Both the position numbers and the translations under genes were made by a program. From JAUREX01 sp044356825 (GTDB taxonomy: Bacteria > Pseudomonadota > Alphaproteobacteria > Rhodobacterales > Rhodobacteraceae): 5,227 bases of DNA. How positions within the stretch are numbered: position 1 is the first letter of the stretch; every line of letters begins with the position of its first letter. The stretch is from NCBI GenBank assembly GCA_044356825.1, contig JBIKVM010000205.1:1-5227 (forward strand), read 5' to 3'. Shown one piece after another: positions 1 through 5,227 of the stretch. The notes under the pieces are model-generated. The model was not told the origin of the DNA. It saw only the letters and a list, made by a program, of their open reading frames with translations, and did not search any database.

Positions 1-150
1 AACCACCCGATCTCTCGGGCGACCCACACCCCTCAGTCCCGCAACCCTCAGGCCACTTCCCCAGAACCTCTCAGCCCCGAAGCCCAGCCTCCCTACAAAA
101 CACTCCAATCATCCGCAAGCGAGAAATGCACCGAAACATCACATCACCGA
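1..150 (+). other. C-rich, G-poor intergenic stretch; candidate Rho-dependent termination region
   Basis: Counting bases 1-120 gives 59 C, 16 G, 30 A and 15 T, so C is almost half and G is about 13%. The skew fades over 121-180 (19 C, 14 G). All three + frames stay open to about position 200, which the scarcity of T explains and which does not indicate coding. In established knowledge, C-rich, G-depleted RNA ('C>G bubble') is the hallmark of rut sites where Rho loads. I therefore infer that this may be the 3' region of a + strand gene lying left of the window. No protein could be recognised in any frame. It could instead be unselected spacer with a skewed composition. Confidence 0.3.
6..19. 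repeat. Small perfect inverted repeat (CCCGA-TCTC-TCGGG)
   Basis: A 5-bp stem with a 4-base loop sits at the very left edge, just before the C-rich stretch. No T-tract follows, so it does not look like an intrinsic terminator. It could be a 3'-end stabilising hairpin of an upstream transcript, or chance. Confidence 0.3.
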
Positions 151-187
151 GAAAAAATCGCAGGCACGCCGTGGCACCCGGACGGGC

Positions 188-215
188 TTGTGTCGCGTCT
201 AAGGTGCGCTAAAGT
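188..215 (+). promoter_or_regulatory. Weak sigma70-like promoter candidate for the response regulator
   Basis: TTGTGT (188-193), a 16-base spacer and TAAAGT (210-215) give 3/6 and 4/6 matches to the consensus hexamers, including the TTG that matters most in Rhodobacterales. Transcription would begin near 222, leaving a leader of about 30 bases before the ATG at 252. A run of six A residues lies further upstream at 152-157. The match is poor enough that an alternative promoter is quite possible. Confidence 0.27.
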
Positions 216-216
216 G
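199..216 (+). repeat. Tandem CTAARGTG repeat with 10-bp period, candidate operator
   Basis: CTAAGGTG (199-206) and CTAAAGTG (209-216) are direct repeats differing at one base, with starts exactly 10 bp apart (one helical turn). They overlap the spacer and -10 of the candidate promoter and lie 36 bp before the response-regulator start. Direct repeats at helical spacing often bind regulators side by side. Autoregulation by the downstream gene product is speculation. Confidence 0.3.
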
Positions 217-251
217 TCATTTGGATAGAAACATGTCGGAGTTGGAGCGCC

Positions 252-911
252 ATGGACGAACCCTCCGCTGCCCCGAGGCTTCTGCCTGCCAGAGGTCCCG
301 CCTCGTCGATCTTGTTGATAGACGAACATCTTCTGGTCGCAGAGACGCTCGGGAACGTTCTTGCGAGTGAGTCGGACATGGCTGTCGATGCGGCCTGCTC
401 TCTCACAGAGGCAATCGAATTGATCTCGGCCCGCGGCCGCTACACCCTCGTTCTCGTTGATGCCGGACTGCCGGGGATGGACGGGCTCGAGGGGCTCGAA
501 CGTCTGCTGCAGGCCAATGGGCGCCATGTCGCGCTGCTTGCGCCGCGCGGCATCTTCCGCCCGCTGGTCGAGCGCGCGATCGATGCAGGTGCCTGTGGGG
601 TCGTGCCAAAGACGCTCAACGTGCGTTCCTTCGTCAATGCGGTGCGCTTCCTCTGCTCGGGCGAGGTCTATGTGCCCCCCGACATCGTGCGCGTCGCCCG
701 TGGCGGTTCCGCGACCGCGGGCCGGCTGAAGCCGGTCGAGCAGAACGTCCTCACCTTCGTCTGCGCGGGCATGCAGAACAAGGAAATCGGGCGCGAGCTC
801 AACCTCAACGAGGCCACGGTCAAGATGCACGTGAAATCGGTCTGCGCCAAGCTCGGCGCCAAGAACCGCACCCATGCCGCCATGATTGCCCGGCGCGACG
901 GCCTTGCCTGA
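252..911 (+). CDS. NarL/LuxR-family response regulator (orphan)
   Basis: This 219-residue cytoplasmic protein is a two-domain response regulator. Such proteins are phosphorylated by a sensor kinase and then bind promoter DNA. The receiver spans about residues 18-133. It shows the acidic pair D24-E25 (IDEH), the phospho-acceptor D70 (LVLVDAGLPGMDG) and the conserved lysine K120 (VVPK). The conserved Ser/Thr switch position after strand 4 appears to be L96 (VALLAP), so signalling may be atypical. A linker (about 149-158) leads to a LuxR-type helix-turn-helix at 159-217, with recognition helix NEATVKMHVKSVCAKL. The ATG at 252 follows GGAG at 244-247 (4-base gap) and another GGAG at 238-241. No histidine kinase lies nearby, so its signal and targets are unknown. 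Third-position GC is about 67% over codons 1-60 but about 85% over the rest. The gene converges on the monooxygenase with a 12-bp gap. The family call is secure; no specific name is justified. Confidence 0.92.
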   Translation: MDEPSAAPRLLPARGPASSILLIDEHLLVAETLGNVLASESDMAVDAACSLTEAIELISARGRYTLVLVDAGLPGMDGLEGLERLLQANGRHVALLAPRGIFRPLVERAIDAGACGVVPKTLNVRSFVNAVRFLCSGEVYVPPDIVRVARGGSATAGRLKPVEQNVLTFVCAGMQNKEIGRELNLNEATVKMHVKSVCAKLGAKNRTHAAMIARRDGLA

Positions 912-923
912 AGCGTCACGCGT

Positions 924-2117
924 CTAAAGGACGTCGCGCGTTACATCGTGGCGGTGGATCCAGTCGTAGCGGCGCGCGATCAGCTTCGGCACCACCCGAT
1001 TCGCGACACCAATCGCCCCATGCACGATGCCGCGCCAAGGATCACGCAGGTGGTAGATTCCAGCGGCACGGGTCGATTCGCCGACGATTCGTGCGCAGCG
1101 TGGCGCACGCAGCCGCTCATAGGCGGCAATCGCCTCGGCCAGCGTGTCGTGACGGGCGAGCATTGCCGCCAGCACCCAGCCATCCTCGAGCGCCATGTTG
1201 GCACCTTGAGCCAGGAAGGGCAGCGTCGGATGGGCCGAATCGCCCAAAAGCACAGCACCCCGCCCCGGAGCCGATGGCGCGATCCAGCCCCAGTTGCGCG
1301 CAACCGGATGGCGAAAGAGCCCCCAGAGCCAGGGATCCTCGATCTGTCGCAGCCAGCCCTGCACGCGCGGCCCGAAATCGGCGAAGGCCGCGCGGAGGGC
1401 GAGGGCATCTTCGCGATGCGACCAGCTTTCCTCAACCCAGCGGGTCCGCGTCTCGACGGCTACGACGTTGCGCAGGCTCCCGCCGCGCAGCGGATAGCTC
1501 ACGACATGGCGACCGCGCCCGGTGTGGACCTCGGCAACCGGCTCGGCATCCGATTCGCACCGGATCATCGCCCGCCAGGCAATCGCCCCGGTGAAGAAGG
1601 GGCGCGAGGGGCCCTCGATAGCCACACGCAGGCGCGAGTTGATGCCGTCTGCACCGACCAGCAGCCTCACCCGACGCGCGCGCCCGCCTGCAACCAGTTC
1701 GGCGCCCGTATCGGACAGCCGAACCTCCTCGACCCGGCGCCCGAGATGAACCCGCACTCCGGCGGCGCGTGCTGCTTCGGCCAGCATGGCGATGAGGTCC
1801 GCGCGATGGAGGAACCAGCCCTCCATTCCGGGGCCGCGCGCGGCGAGGTCTATCCGGGCAAGCCGCACACCGTCATCGCCATCGCACAGATCGACCGCCC
1901 GCGCGAGCATGCCCCGAACCGCGAGCTCAGCGCCAAGCCCGAGCGCCTCGAGGACGCGCGCACCGTTCGCGCTGATCTGGATGCCTGCGCCGACGTCGCC
2001 CAGTTCGGCCGCCTGCTCGATGATCTCGACCGTAGCCCCGCGCCGCGCCATCGCCAATGCGGCTGCGAGCCCGCCGATACCGGCCCCGAGGACCGTGATC
2101 TCCTCGCCGATCAGCAT
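924..2117 (-). CDS. Class A FAD-dependent aromatic-ring monooxygenase (salicylate/3-hydroxybenzoate hydroxylase-like)
   Basis: This 397-residue flavoprotein is predicted to hydroxylate a (probably aromatic) substrate using NAD(P)H and O2. The family landmarks occur in order. GAGIGG (11-16) is the FAD Rossmann loop and E34 (EIIEQ) caps the second strand. R105 sits in the HRADL motif. The DG motif VGADGINS spans 154-161. The GD motif LGDSAHPTLP (291-300) is followed by QGANMALED (304-312), which contacts FAD. The C-terminus YDWIHRHD resembles salicylate and 3-hydroxybenzoate 6-hydroxylase ends. The length fits the family (about 380-430). The ATG at 2117 has AGGGAAG at 2127-2121 as ribosome site, and the stop is TAG. 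It starts 26 bp after dksA ends and is probably on the same transcript. There are no ring-cleavage or other aromatic-catabolism genes in view, so the substrate is unknown; a ubiquinone-type or detoxifying hydroxylase is also possible. There is no signal peptide or membrane segment. Confidence 0.9.
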   Translation of the reverse strand: MLIGEEITVLGAGIGGLAAALAMARRGATVEIIEQAAELGDVGAGIQISANGARVLEALGLGAELAVRGMLARAVDLCDGDDGVRLARIDLAARGPGMEGWFLHRADLIAMLAEAARAAGVRVHLGRRVEEVRLSDTGAELVAGGRARRVRLLVGADGINSRLRVAIEGPSRPFFTGAIAWRAMIRCESDAEPVAEVHTGRGRHVVSYPLRGGSLRNVVAVETRTRWVEESWSHREDALALRAAFADFGPRVQGWLRQIEDPWLWGLFRHPVARNWGWIAPSAPGRGAVLLGDSAHPTLPFLAQGANMALEDGWVLAAMLARHDTLAEAIAAYERLRAPRCARIVGESTRAAGIYHLRDPWRGIVHGAIGVANRVVPKLIARRYDWIHRHDVTRDVL

Positions 2118-2143
2118 CCACTTCCCTGTCCGCGCAGTGCGCT

Positions 2144-2566
2144 TCAGTCGTCGCGGTGGACCTTTTCGCGCCGTTCGTGACGCTCCTGCGCCTCAAGCGT
2201 CATGGTCGCGATCGGGCGTGCATCAAGCCGCTTGAGCGAGATGGGTTCACCCGTCATCTCGCAATAGCCATACTCGCCATTCTCGATCCGGCGCAGCGCC
2301 GCGTCGATCTTGGCCACGAGTTTGCGCTGCCGGTCGCGGGTGCGTAATTCCAGCGCACGGTCGGTCTCTTCGCTGGCGCGGTCCGCAAGGTCGGGCACCG
2401 CGCGCGCGCTGTCTTGGAGACCCTCGATCGTCTCGGCGCTCTGCTCGAGCAACTCCTGCTTCCAGACGATCAGCTTGCGGCGAAAGTATTCAAGCTGGCG
2501 TTCGTTCATGAACGGCTCGTCTTCGGCAGGACGGTAGTCCTCTGACAGAAAGACCTCGGCCTTCAT
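2144..2566 (-). CDS. dksA: DksA-family RNA polymerase-binding transcription factor with degenerate zinc finger
   Basis: This 140-residue protein belongs to the DksA/TraR family (E. coli DksA is 151). Such proteins enter the RNA polymerase secondary channel and, with ppGpp, adjust rRNA and biosynthetic promoters. The coiled coil covers about residues 22-95. Its tip carries D59 and D62-R63-A64 (VPDLADRAS), equivalent by motif to E. coli D71, D74 and A76, and the following LELRTRDRQRKL matches the E. coli helix. The globular domain starts GEYGYCEMTGEPI, but of the four zinc cysteines only C102 remains. The others appear to be T105, T123 and A126. This matches what is known of zinc-independent DksA2 of Pseudomonas aeruginosa and of the Rhodobacter sphaeroides DksA homologue, so the protein is probably functional. 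The start is supported by AAGGA (2578-2574), 7 bases before the ATG. A candidate promoter lies upstream, and the FAD monooxygenase follows after 26 bp. Paralogues elsewhere in the genome cannot be excluded. Confidence 0.93.
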   Translation of the reverse strand: MKAEVFLSEDYRPAEDEPFMNERQLEYFRRKLIVWKQELLEQSAETIEGLQDSARAVPDLADRASEETDRALELRTRDRQRKLVAKIDAALRRIENGEYGYCEMTGEPISLKRLDARPIATMTLEAQERHERREKVHRDD

Positions 2567-2614
2567 GGGCGCATCCTTTCGCGGACCGGTTCTCGGCGAT
2601 TCCCCCCCGCCGCC

Positions 2615-2638
2615 GGTGGCTAACCCACCTTTTGGTGG
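2615..2638 (-). repeat. Three-segment inverted repeat with two mutually exclusive hairpins
   Basis: On the + strand the order is GGTGG (2615-2619), CTAAC, CCACC (2625-2629), TTTT, GGTGG (2634-2638). The central CCACC can pair perfectly with either flanking GGTGG, giving two competing 5-bp hairpins. On the - strand this lies after the ALDH stop and before dksA. No U-tract follows either hairpin, so it is not a classic intrinsic terminator, although the 2625-2638 hairpin could end or stabilise the ALDH transcript. A seven-C run (2602-2608) and a near-perfect 12-bp dyad (2609-2620) adjoin it. Confidence 0.45.
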
Positions 2639-2640
2639 CG

Positions 2641-2669
2641 CTCTTAGCCTATGGGCGTACGCTTGTCAC
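2641..2669 (-). promoter_or_regulatory. Candidate sigma70-type promoter for dksA-monooxygenase
   Basis: On the - strand, GTGACA (2669-2664) is a 5/6 match to TTGACA. After exactly 17 bases comes TAAGAG (2646-2641), a 3/6 match to TATAAT. Transcription would begin near 2634 and give a leader of about 67 bases before the dksA ATG. The bases after the -10 (CGCCACC) are GC-rich, as in promoters inhibited by DksA/ppGpp, but a GC-rich genome makes that weak evidence. If the start is right, only the two downstream segments of the 2615-2638 hairpin set would be in the dksA leader. Confidence 0.3.
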
Positions 2670-2687
2670 GCGCGCATTGCCGCACCC

Positions 2688-4190
2688 TCAGACGTCGAAG
2701 CTGACGCCCTGGGCAAGCGGCAGGGCGGCCGAATAGTTCACCGTGTTGGTCGCGCGCCGCATGTAGCCCTTCCAGGCGTCCGAGCCCGATTCCCGGCCCC
2801 CGCCCGTCTCCTTCTCGCCGCCGAAGGCCCCGCCGATCTCGGCCCCCGAGGGTCCGATGTTGACGTTCGCGATCCCGCAATCCGAGCCCGACGCCGACAT
2901 GAAGCCTTCGGCCTCGCGCAGGTCGCGGGTGAAGATGCACGACGAAAGCCCTTGCGGCACGTCGTTCTGCATCGCGACGGCCTGGGCGAAATCGCGGTAT
3001 CCCATGACATAGAGGATGGGCGCGAAGGTCTCCTGCCGGACGATGGCGCTCTGGCCGGGCATCTCGACGATGGCGGGGGCGGCATAGGCGCCCCCCTGCC
3101 CCGTCCCGACCGCCGCGCCGCCGTGGACGATGCCGCCCTCAGCGCGCGCCTGCGCGAGCGCTGCCTGCATCGCGTCAAGCGCGCCCTGATCGATCAGCGG
3201 TCCGACAAGCACGCCGGGGCTGCGCGGATCGCCCACCCGCAGGCTGCCATAGGCGCGCCGCAACCGGGCGAGCAGATCCGCGCGGACATCCTCGTGCACG
3301 ATCAGCCGGCGCAGCGTGGTGCAGCGCTGCCCCGCCGTGCCGACGGCCGAAAAGACGATCGCCCGCACCGCCATGTCGAGGTCGGCCGTAGGCGCCACGA
3401 TCATCGCGTTGTTGCCGCCGAGTTCGAGGATCGAGCGCCCGAAGCGCGCCGCGACGACGGGCGCCACCGCGCGGCCCATCCGGGTCGAGCCCGTGGCCGA
3501 GACGACCGGCACCCGCCCGTCGGCCGCGAGCGCCGCGCCGATCTCGCCCGCCCCGGGCAGCAGTTGCACGAGGCCCTCGGGCGCATCGCCGAAGCGCGCA
3601 AGCGCCCGTGCCAGAATCCCCATCGTCGCCAGCGCCGCGAGATTGGCCTTTTCCGACGGCTTCCAGATCACCGGATTGCCGCAGACGAGCGCGAGTGCGG
3701 CGTTCCACGACCACACCGCGACCGGAAAGTTGAAGGCGGTGATGACGGCGACAGGCCCGATCGGGTGCCATGTCTCCATCATCCGGTGGCCGGGCCGTTC
3801 GGAGGCGATGGTGAGCCCGTGCAACTGCCGCGAGAGGCCCACGGCAAAGTCGCAGATGTCGATCATCTCCTGCACTTCGCCGAGCCCTTCCGAGACGATC
3901 TTGCCCGCCTCGAGCGTCACCACCGCGCCGAGCGCCGCCTTGGCCGCGCGCAGCTCCTCGCCCAGAAGCCGCACGAGTTCGCCCCGCCGCGGCGCCGGCA
4001 CCTCGCGCCAGACGCGGAACGCCGCCGCGGCGCGCGCGACCGCCGCGCCCGCCTCCGGCACCGTTGCGGCGCGCACATGGCCGAGCACCGCCCCGTCGAT
4101 CGCGGATCTGGCCGGCAGGCCGGGACCGGCGATGTCGGCGGGGCTGATGCCGCAGGCGGCGAGCACCTCGGCGTGGGGGGCATGGGTCAT
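2688..4190 (-). CDS. amaB: ALDH7/antiquitin-type aldehyde dehydrogenase (aminoadipate-semialdehyde / piperideine-6-carboxylate dehydrogenase)
   Basis: This 500-residue cytosolic enzyme is predicted to oxidise L-2-aminoadipate 6-semialdehyde, in equilibrium with piperideine-6-carboxylate, to L-2-aminoadipate with NAD(P)+ in lysine catabolism. Visible ALDH residues are N154 (TAFNFP), K177 (IWKPSE, cofactor), general base E256 (LELGGN), nucleophile C290 (GTAGQRCTTLRRL) and E387 (ETFAPILYV). The string GTAGQRCTT and the C-terminal GAEIGGAFGGEKETGGGRES (449-468) are hallmarks of the ALDH7 (antiquitin) family. E108 and R289 appear to match the Glu and Arg that read the aminoadipate carboxylate in human antiquitin. 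The start at 4190 is chosen because GGAG (4199-4196) sits 5 bases upstream. An upstream in-frame ATG at 4277 would overlap gcdH and adds 29 residues unlike the family. It lies 16 bp behind gcdH, so the two form an operon. The family is very secure; the gene symbol is by analogy with Pseudomonas (also called pcd). Confidence 0.92.
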   Translation of the reverse strand: MTHAPHAEVLAACGISPADIAGPGLPARSAIDGAVLGHVRAATVPEAGAAVARAAAAFRVWREVPAPRRGELVRLLGEELRAAKAALGAVVTLEAGKIVSEGLGEVQEMIDICDFAVGLSRQLHGLTIASERPGHRMMETWHPIGPVAVITAFNFPVAVWSWNAALALVCGNPVIWKPSEKANLAALATMGILARALARFGDAPEGLVQLLPGAGEIGAALAADGRVPVVSATGSTRMGRAVAPVVAARFGRSILELGGNNAMIVAPTADLDMAVRAIVFSAVGTAGQRCTTLRRLIVHEDVRADLLARLRRAYGSLRVGDPRSPGVLVGPLIDQGALDAMQAALAQARAEGGIVHGGAAVGTGQGGAYAAPAIVEMPGQSAIVRQETFAPILYVMGYRDFAQAVAMQNDVPQGLSSCIFTRDLREAEGFMSASGSDCGIANVNIGPSGAEIGGAFGGEKETGGGRESGSDAWKGYMRRATNTVNYSAALPLAQGVSFDV

Positions 4191-4206
4191 GATGGCTCCG
4201 CAGTTG

Positions 4207-5227
4207 TCAGAAGAACGCCTGAAGCCCCGTGATCGCGCGCCCGAGGATAAGCGCGTGGACGTCATGCGTGCCCTCATAGGTGTTCACCGTCTCGAGGTTC
4301 ACCATGTGGCGCATCACCCGGTAATCTTCCTGGATGCCGTTGCCGCCGTGCATGTCGCGCGCCGCGCGCGCGATCTCGAGCGCCTTGCCGCAGTTGTTGC
4401 GCTTGACGATCGAGATCATCTCGGGCGCGGCGTTGGCCTCGTCGAGAAGCCGCCCCACCCGCAGCGAGGCCTGGAGGCCGAGCGCGATGTCCGTCATCAT
4501 GTTGGCGAGCTTCAGCTGGAAGATCTGCGTGTTCGCCAGCGGCCGGCCGAACTGGCGCCGGTCGAGCCCGTATTGCCGCGCGGCATGAAAGCACGCCTCC
4601 GCCGCCCCCATCACGCCCCAGGAAATGCCGTAGCGCGCGCGATTGAGGCAGCCGAAGGGGCCCTTCAGCCCCTCGACATTGGGCAACAGCGCGTCCTCGC
4701 CGACCTCGACCCCATCCATCACGATCTCGCCCGTGATCGAGGCCCGCAGGCTCAGCTTGCCGCCGATCTTGGGCGCCGAGAGGCCCTTCATCCCCTTCTC
4801 GAGCACGAAGCCCCGGATCTTGCCGCCATGCGCGTCCGACTTCGCCCAGACGATGAAGACATCCGCGATGGGCGCGTTCGAGATCCACATCTTGGACCCC
4901 GTCAACCGATAGCCGCCGGCCGTCTTCTCGGCCCGCGTCTTCATCCCCGACGGGTCGGAGCCCGCATCGGGCTCGGTCAGGCCAAAGCAGCCGATCAGCT
5001 TGCCCTGCGCGAGCCCCGGCAGATACTTGCGCCGCTGCTCTTCCGAGCCATAGGCGTGGATGGGATACATCACGAGCGAGGACTGCACCGACATCATCGA
5101 CCGATAGCCCGAGTCGACCCGCTCGACCTCGCGCGCGATCAGCCCGTAGGCGACATAGCCCGCCCCGAGCCCGCCGTATTCCTCGGGGATGGTCACGCCG
5201 AGCAGGCCCATCTCGCCCATCTCGGCG
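4207..5227 (-). CDS. gcdH: Glutaryl-CoA dehydrogenase (N-terminus beyond the window)
   Basis: The visible part is the C-terminal 337 residues counted from M at 5220, plus two more codons (Ala-Glu) to the edge. About 55-65 residues are missing compared with the usual ~395-405. The enzyme is a soluble FAD acyl-CoA dehydrogenase that oxidises and decarboxylates glutaryl-CoA to crotonyl-CoA and CO2, passing electrons to ETF. Counting from that M, the evidence is SGYRSMMSVQSSLVM (37-51) with R40 and E33, matching substrate-carboxylate residues of human GCDH (Arg94, Glu87). FGLTEPDAGSDP (79-90) and WISN (112-115) are flavin-binding signatures. Near the end, TYEGTHDVHALILGRAITG contains Y315 and catalytic base E316. 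These residues favour the decarboxylating enzyme over a generic acyl-CoA dehydrogenase. The stop is TGA at 4209-4207, 16 bp before the ALDH start. The two act in one lysine/aminoadipate route. The promoter and true start lie to the right of the window. Confidence 0.95.
   Translation of the reverse strand, partial: AEMGEMGLLGVTIPEEYGGLGAGYVAYGLIAREVERVDSGYRSMMSVQSSLVMYPIHAYGSEEQRRKYLPGLAQGKLIGCFGLTEPDAGSDPSGMKTRAEKTAGGYRLTGSKMWISNAPIADVFIVWAKSDAHGGKIRGFVLEKGMKGLSAPKIGGKLSLRASITGEIVMDGVEVGEDALLPNVEGLKGPFGCLNRARYGISWGVMGAAEACFHAARQYGLDRRQFGRPLANTQIFQLKLANMMTDIALGLQASLRVGRLLDEANAAPEMISIVKRNNCGKALEIARAARDMHGGNGIQEDYRVMRHMVNLETVNTYEGTHDVHALILGRAITGLQAFF

Noticed and set aside
126..212. 28-codon basic small ORF before the response regulator, possible leader peptide
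   Set aside because: It has only a very weak ribosome site (GCGAGA), lies upstream of the candidate promoter for most of its length, and shows no attenuator-like codon run.
1..228. Open + frame from the left edge to TAG at 226 as the tail of a truncated gene
   Set aside because: All three + frames are open here because T is rare. The translation is a low-complexity Pro/Ser/Gln-rich string with no recognisable end of a domain.
144..875. 243-codon open frame on the - strand, antisense to the response regulator
   Set aside because: The + strand protein has clear receiver and HTH motifs; the antisense product has none.
919..940. Possible bidirectional terminator hairpin between the convergent genes
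   Set aside because: Only CGTC/GACG (921-924 with 930-933) pairs cleanly around a 5-base loop, with no T-tract on either side.
948..2180. 410-codon open frame on the + strand, antisense to the FAD monooxygenase
   Set aside because: It is a compositional shadow of the monooxygenase, with no family motifs and no convincing ribosome site.
2565..4232. 555-codon open frame on the + strand, antisense to the ALDH
   Set aside because: It is rich in R, H, D, G and P with no recognisable domain, and it is fully covered by the well-supported ALDH7 gene. Long antisense frames are usual where third positions are mostly G/C.
4191..4277. Upstream in-frame start extending the ALDH by 29 residues
   Set aside because: It would overlap the end of gcdH, the extra residues do not look like ALDH7, and the ATG at 4190 has a well-spaced GGAG.

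Overview
The window is a compact, GC-rich stretch of ordinary chromosome. It most likely comes from an alphaproteobacterium of the Rhodobacterales (Rhodobacter/Paracoccus/roseobacter type). The evidence is the strong G/C preference at third codon positions, a one-cysteine DksA of the kind known from Rhodobacter sphaeroides, and a glutaryl-CoA dehydrogenase/ALDH7 pair. The genus is inference. No mobile element, CRISPR array, tRNA or rRNA is visible.

Layout. Positions 1-251 hold no convincing gene. The first ~120 bases are extremely C-rich and G-poor on the + strand (59 C, 16 G), which resembles a Rho-utilisation region. They are followed by a weak candidate promoter overlapped by a 10-bp-spaced direct repeat. 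On the + strand, 252-911 encodes an orphan NarL/LuxR-type response regulator. The other four genes are on the - strand and are read right to left. First comes glutaryl-CoA dehydrogenase (5227-4207, its N-terminus beyond the window edge), then an antiquitin-type (ALDH7) aminoadipate-semialdehyde dehydrogenase (4190-2688). After a 121-bp gap come a DksA-family transcription factor (2566-2144) and a class A FAD monooxygenase (2117-924). The monooxygenase and the response regulator converge with only 12 bp between their stop codons.

Function. The 4190-5227 genes form a two-gene operon (16-bp gap) for lysine/aminoadipate catabolism. The ALDH oxidises aminoadipate semialdehyde (or its cyclic form) to 2-aminoadipate, and GCDH later converts glutaryl-CoA to crotonyl-CoA. 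The dksA-monooxygenase pair (26-bp gap) is probably co-transcribed. It would link a ppGpp-cofactor-type RNA polymerase regulator to a flavin hydroxylase of unknown substrate.

I did not find a clearly new biological system. The points most worth a second look are the DksA that has lost three of four zinc ligands but keeps its catalytic tip, its pairing with the monooxygenase, a three-segment set of competing hairpins just upstream of dksA, and the C>G bubble at the left edge.
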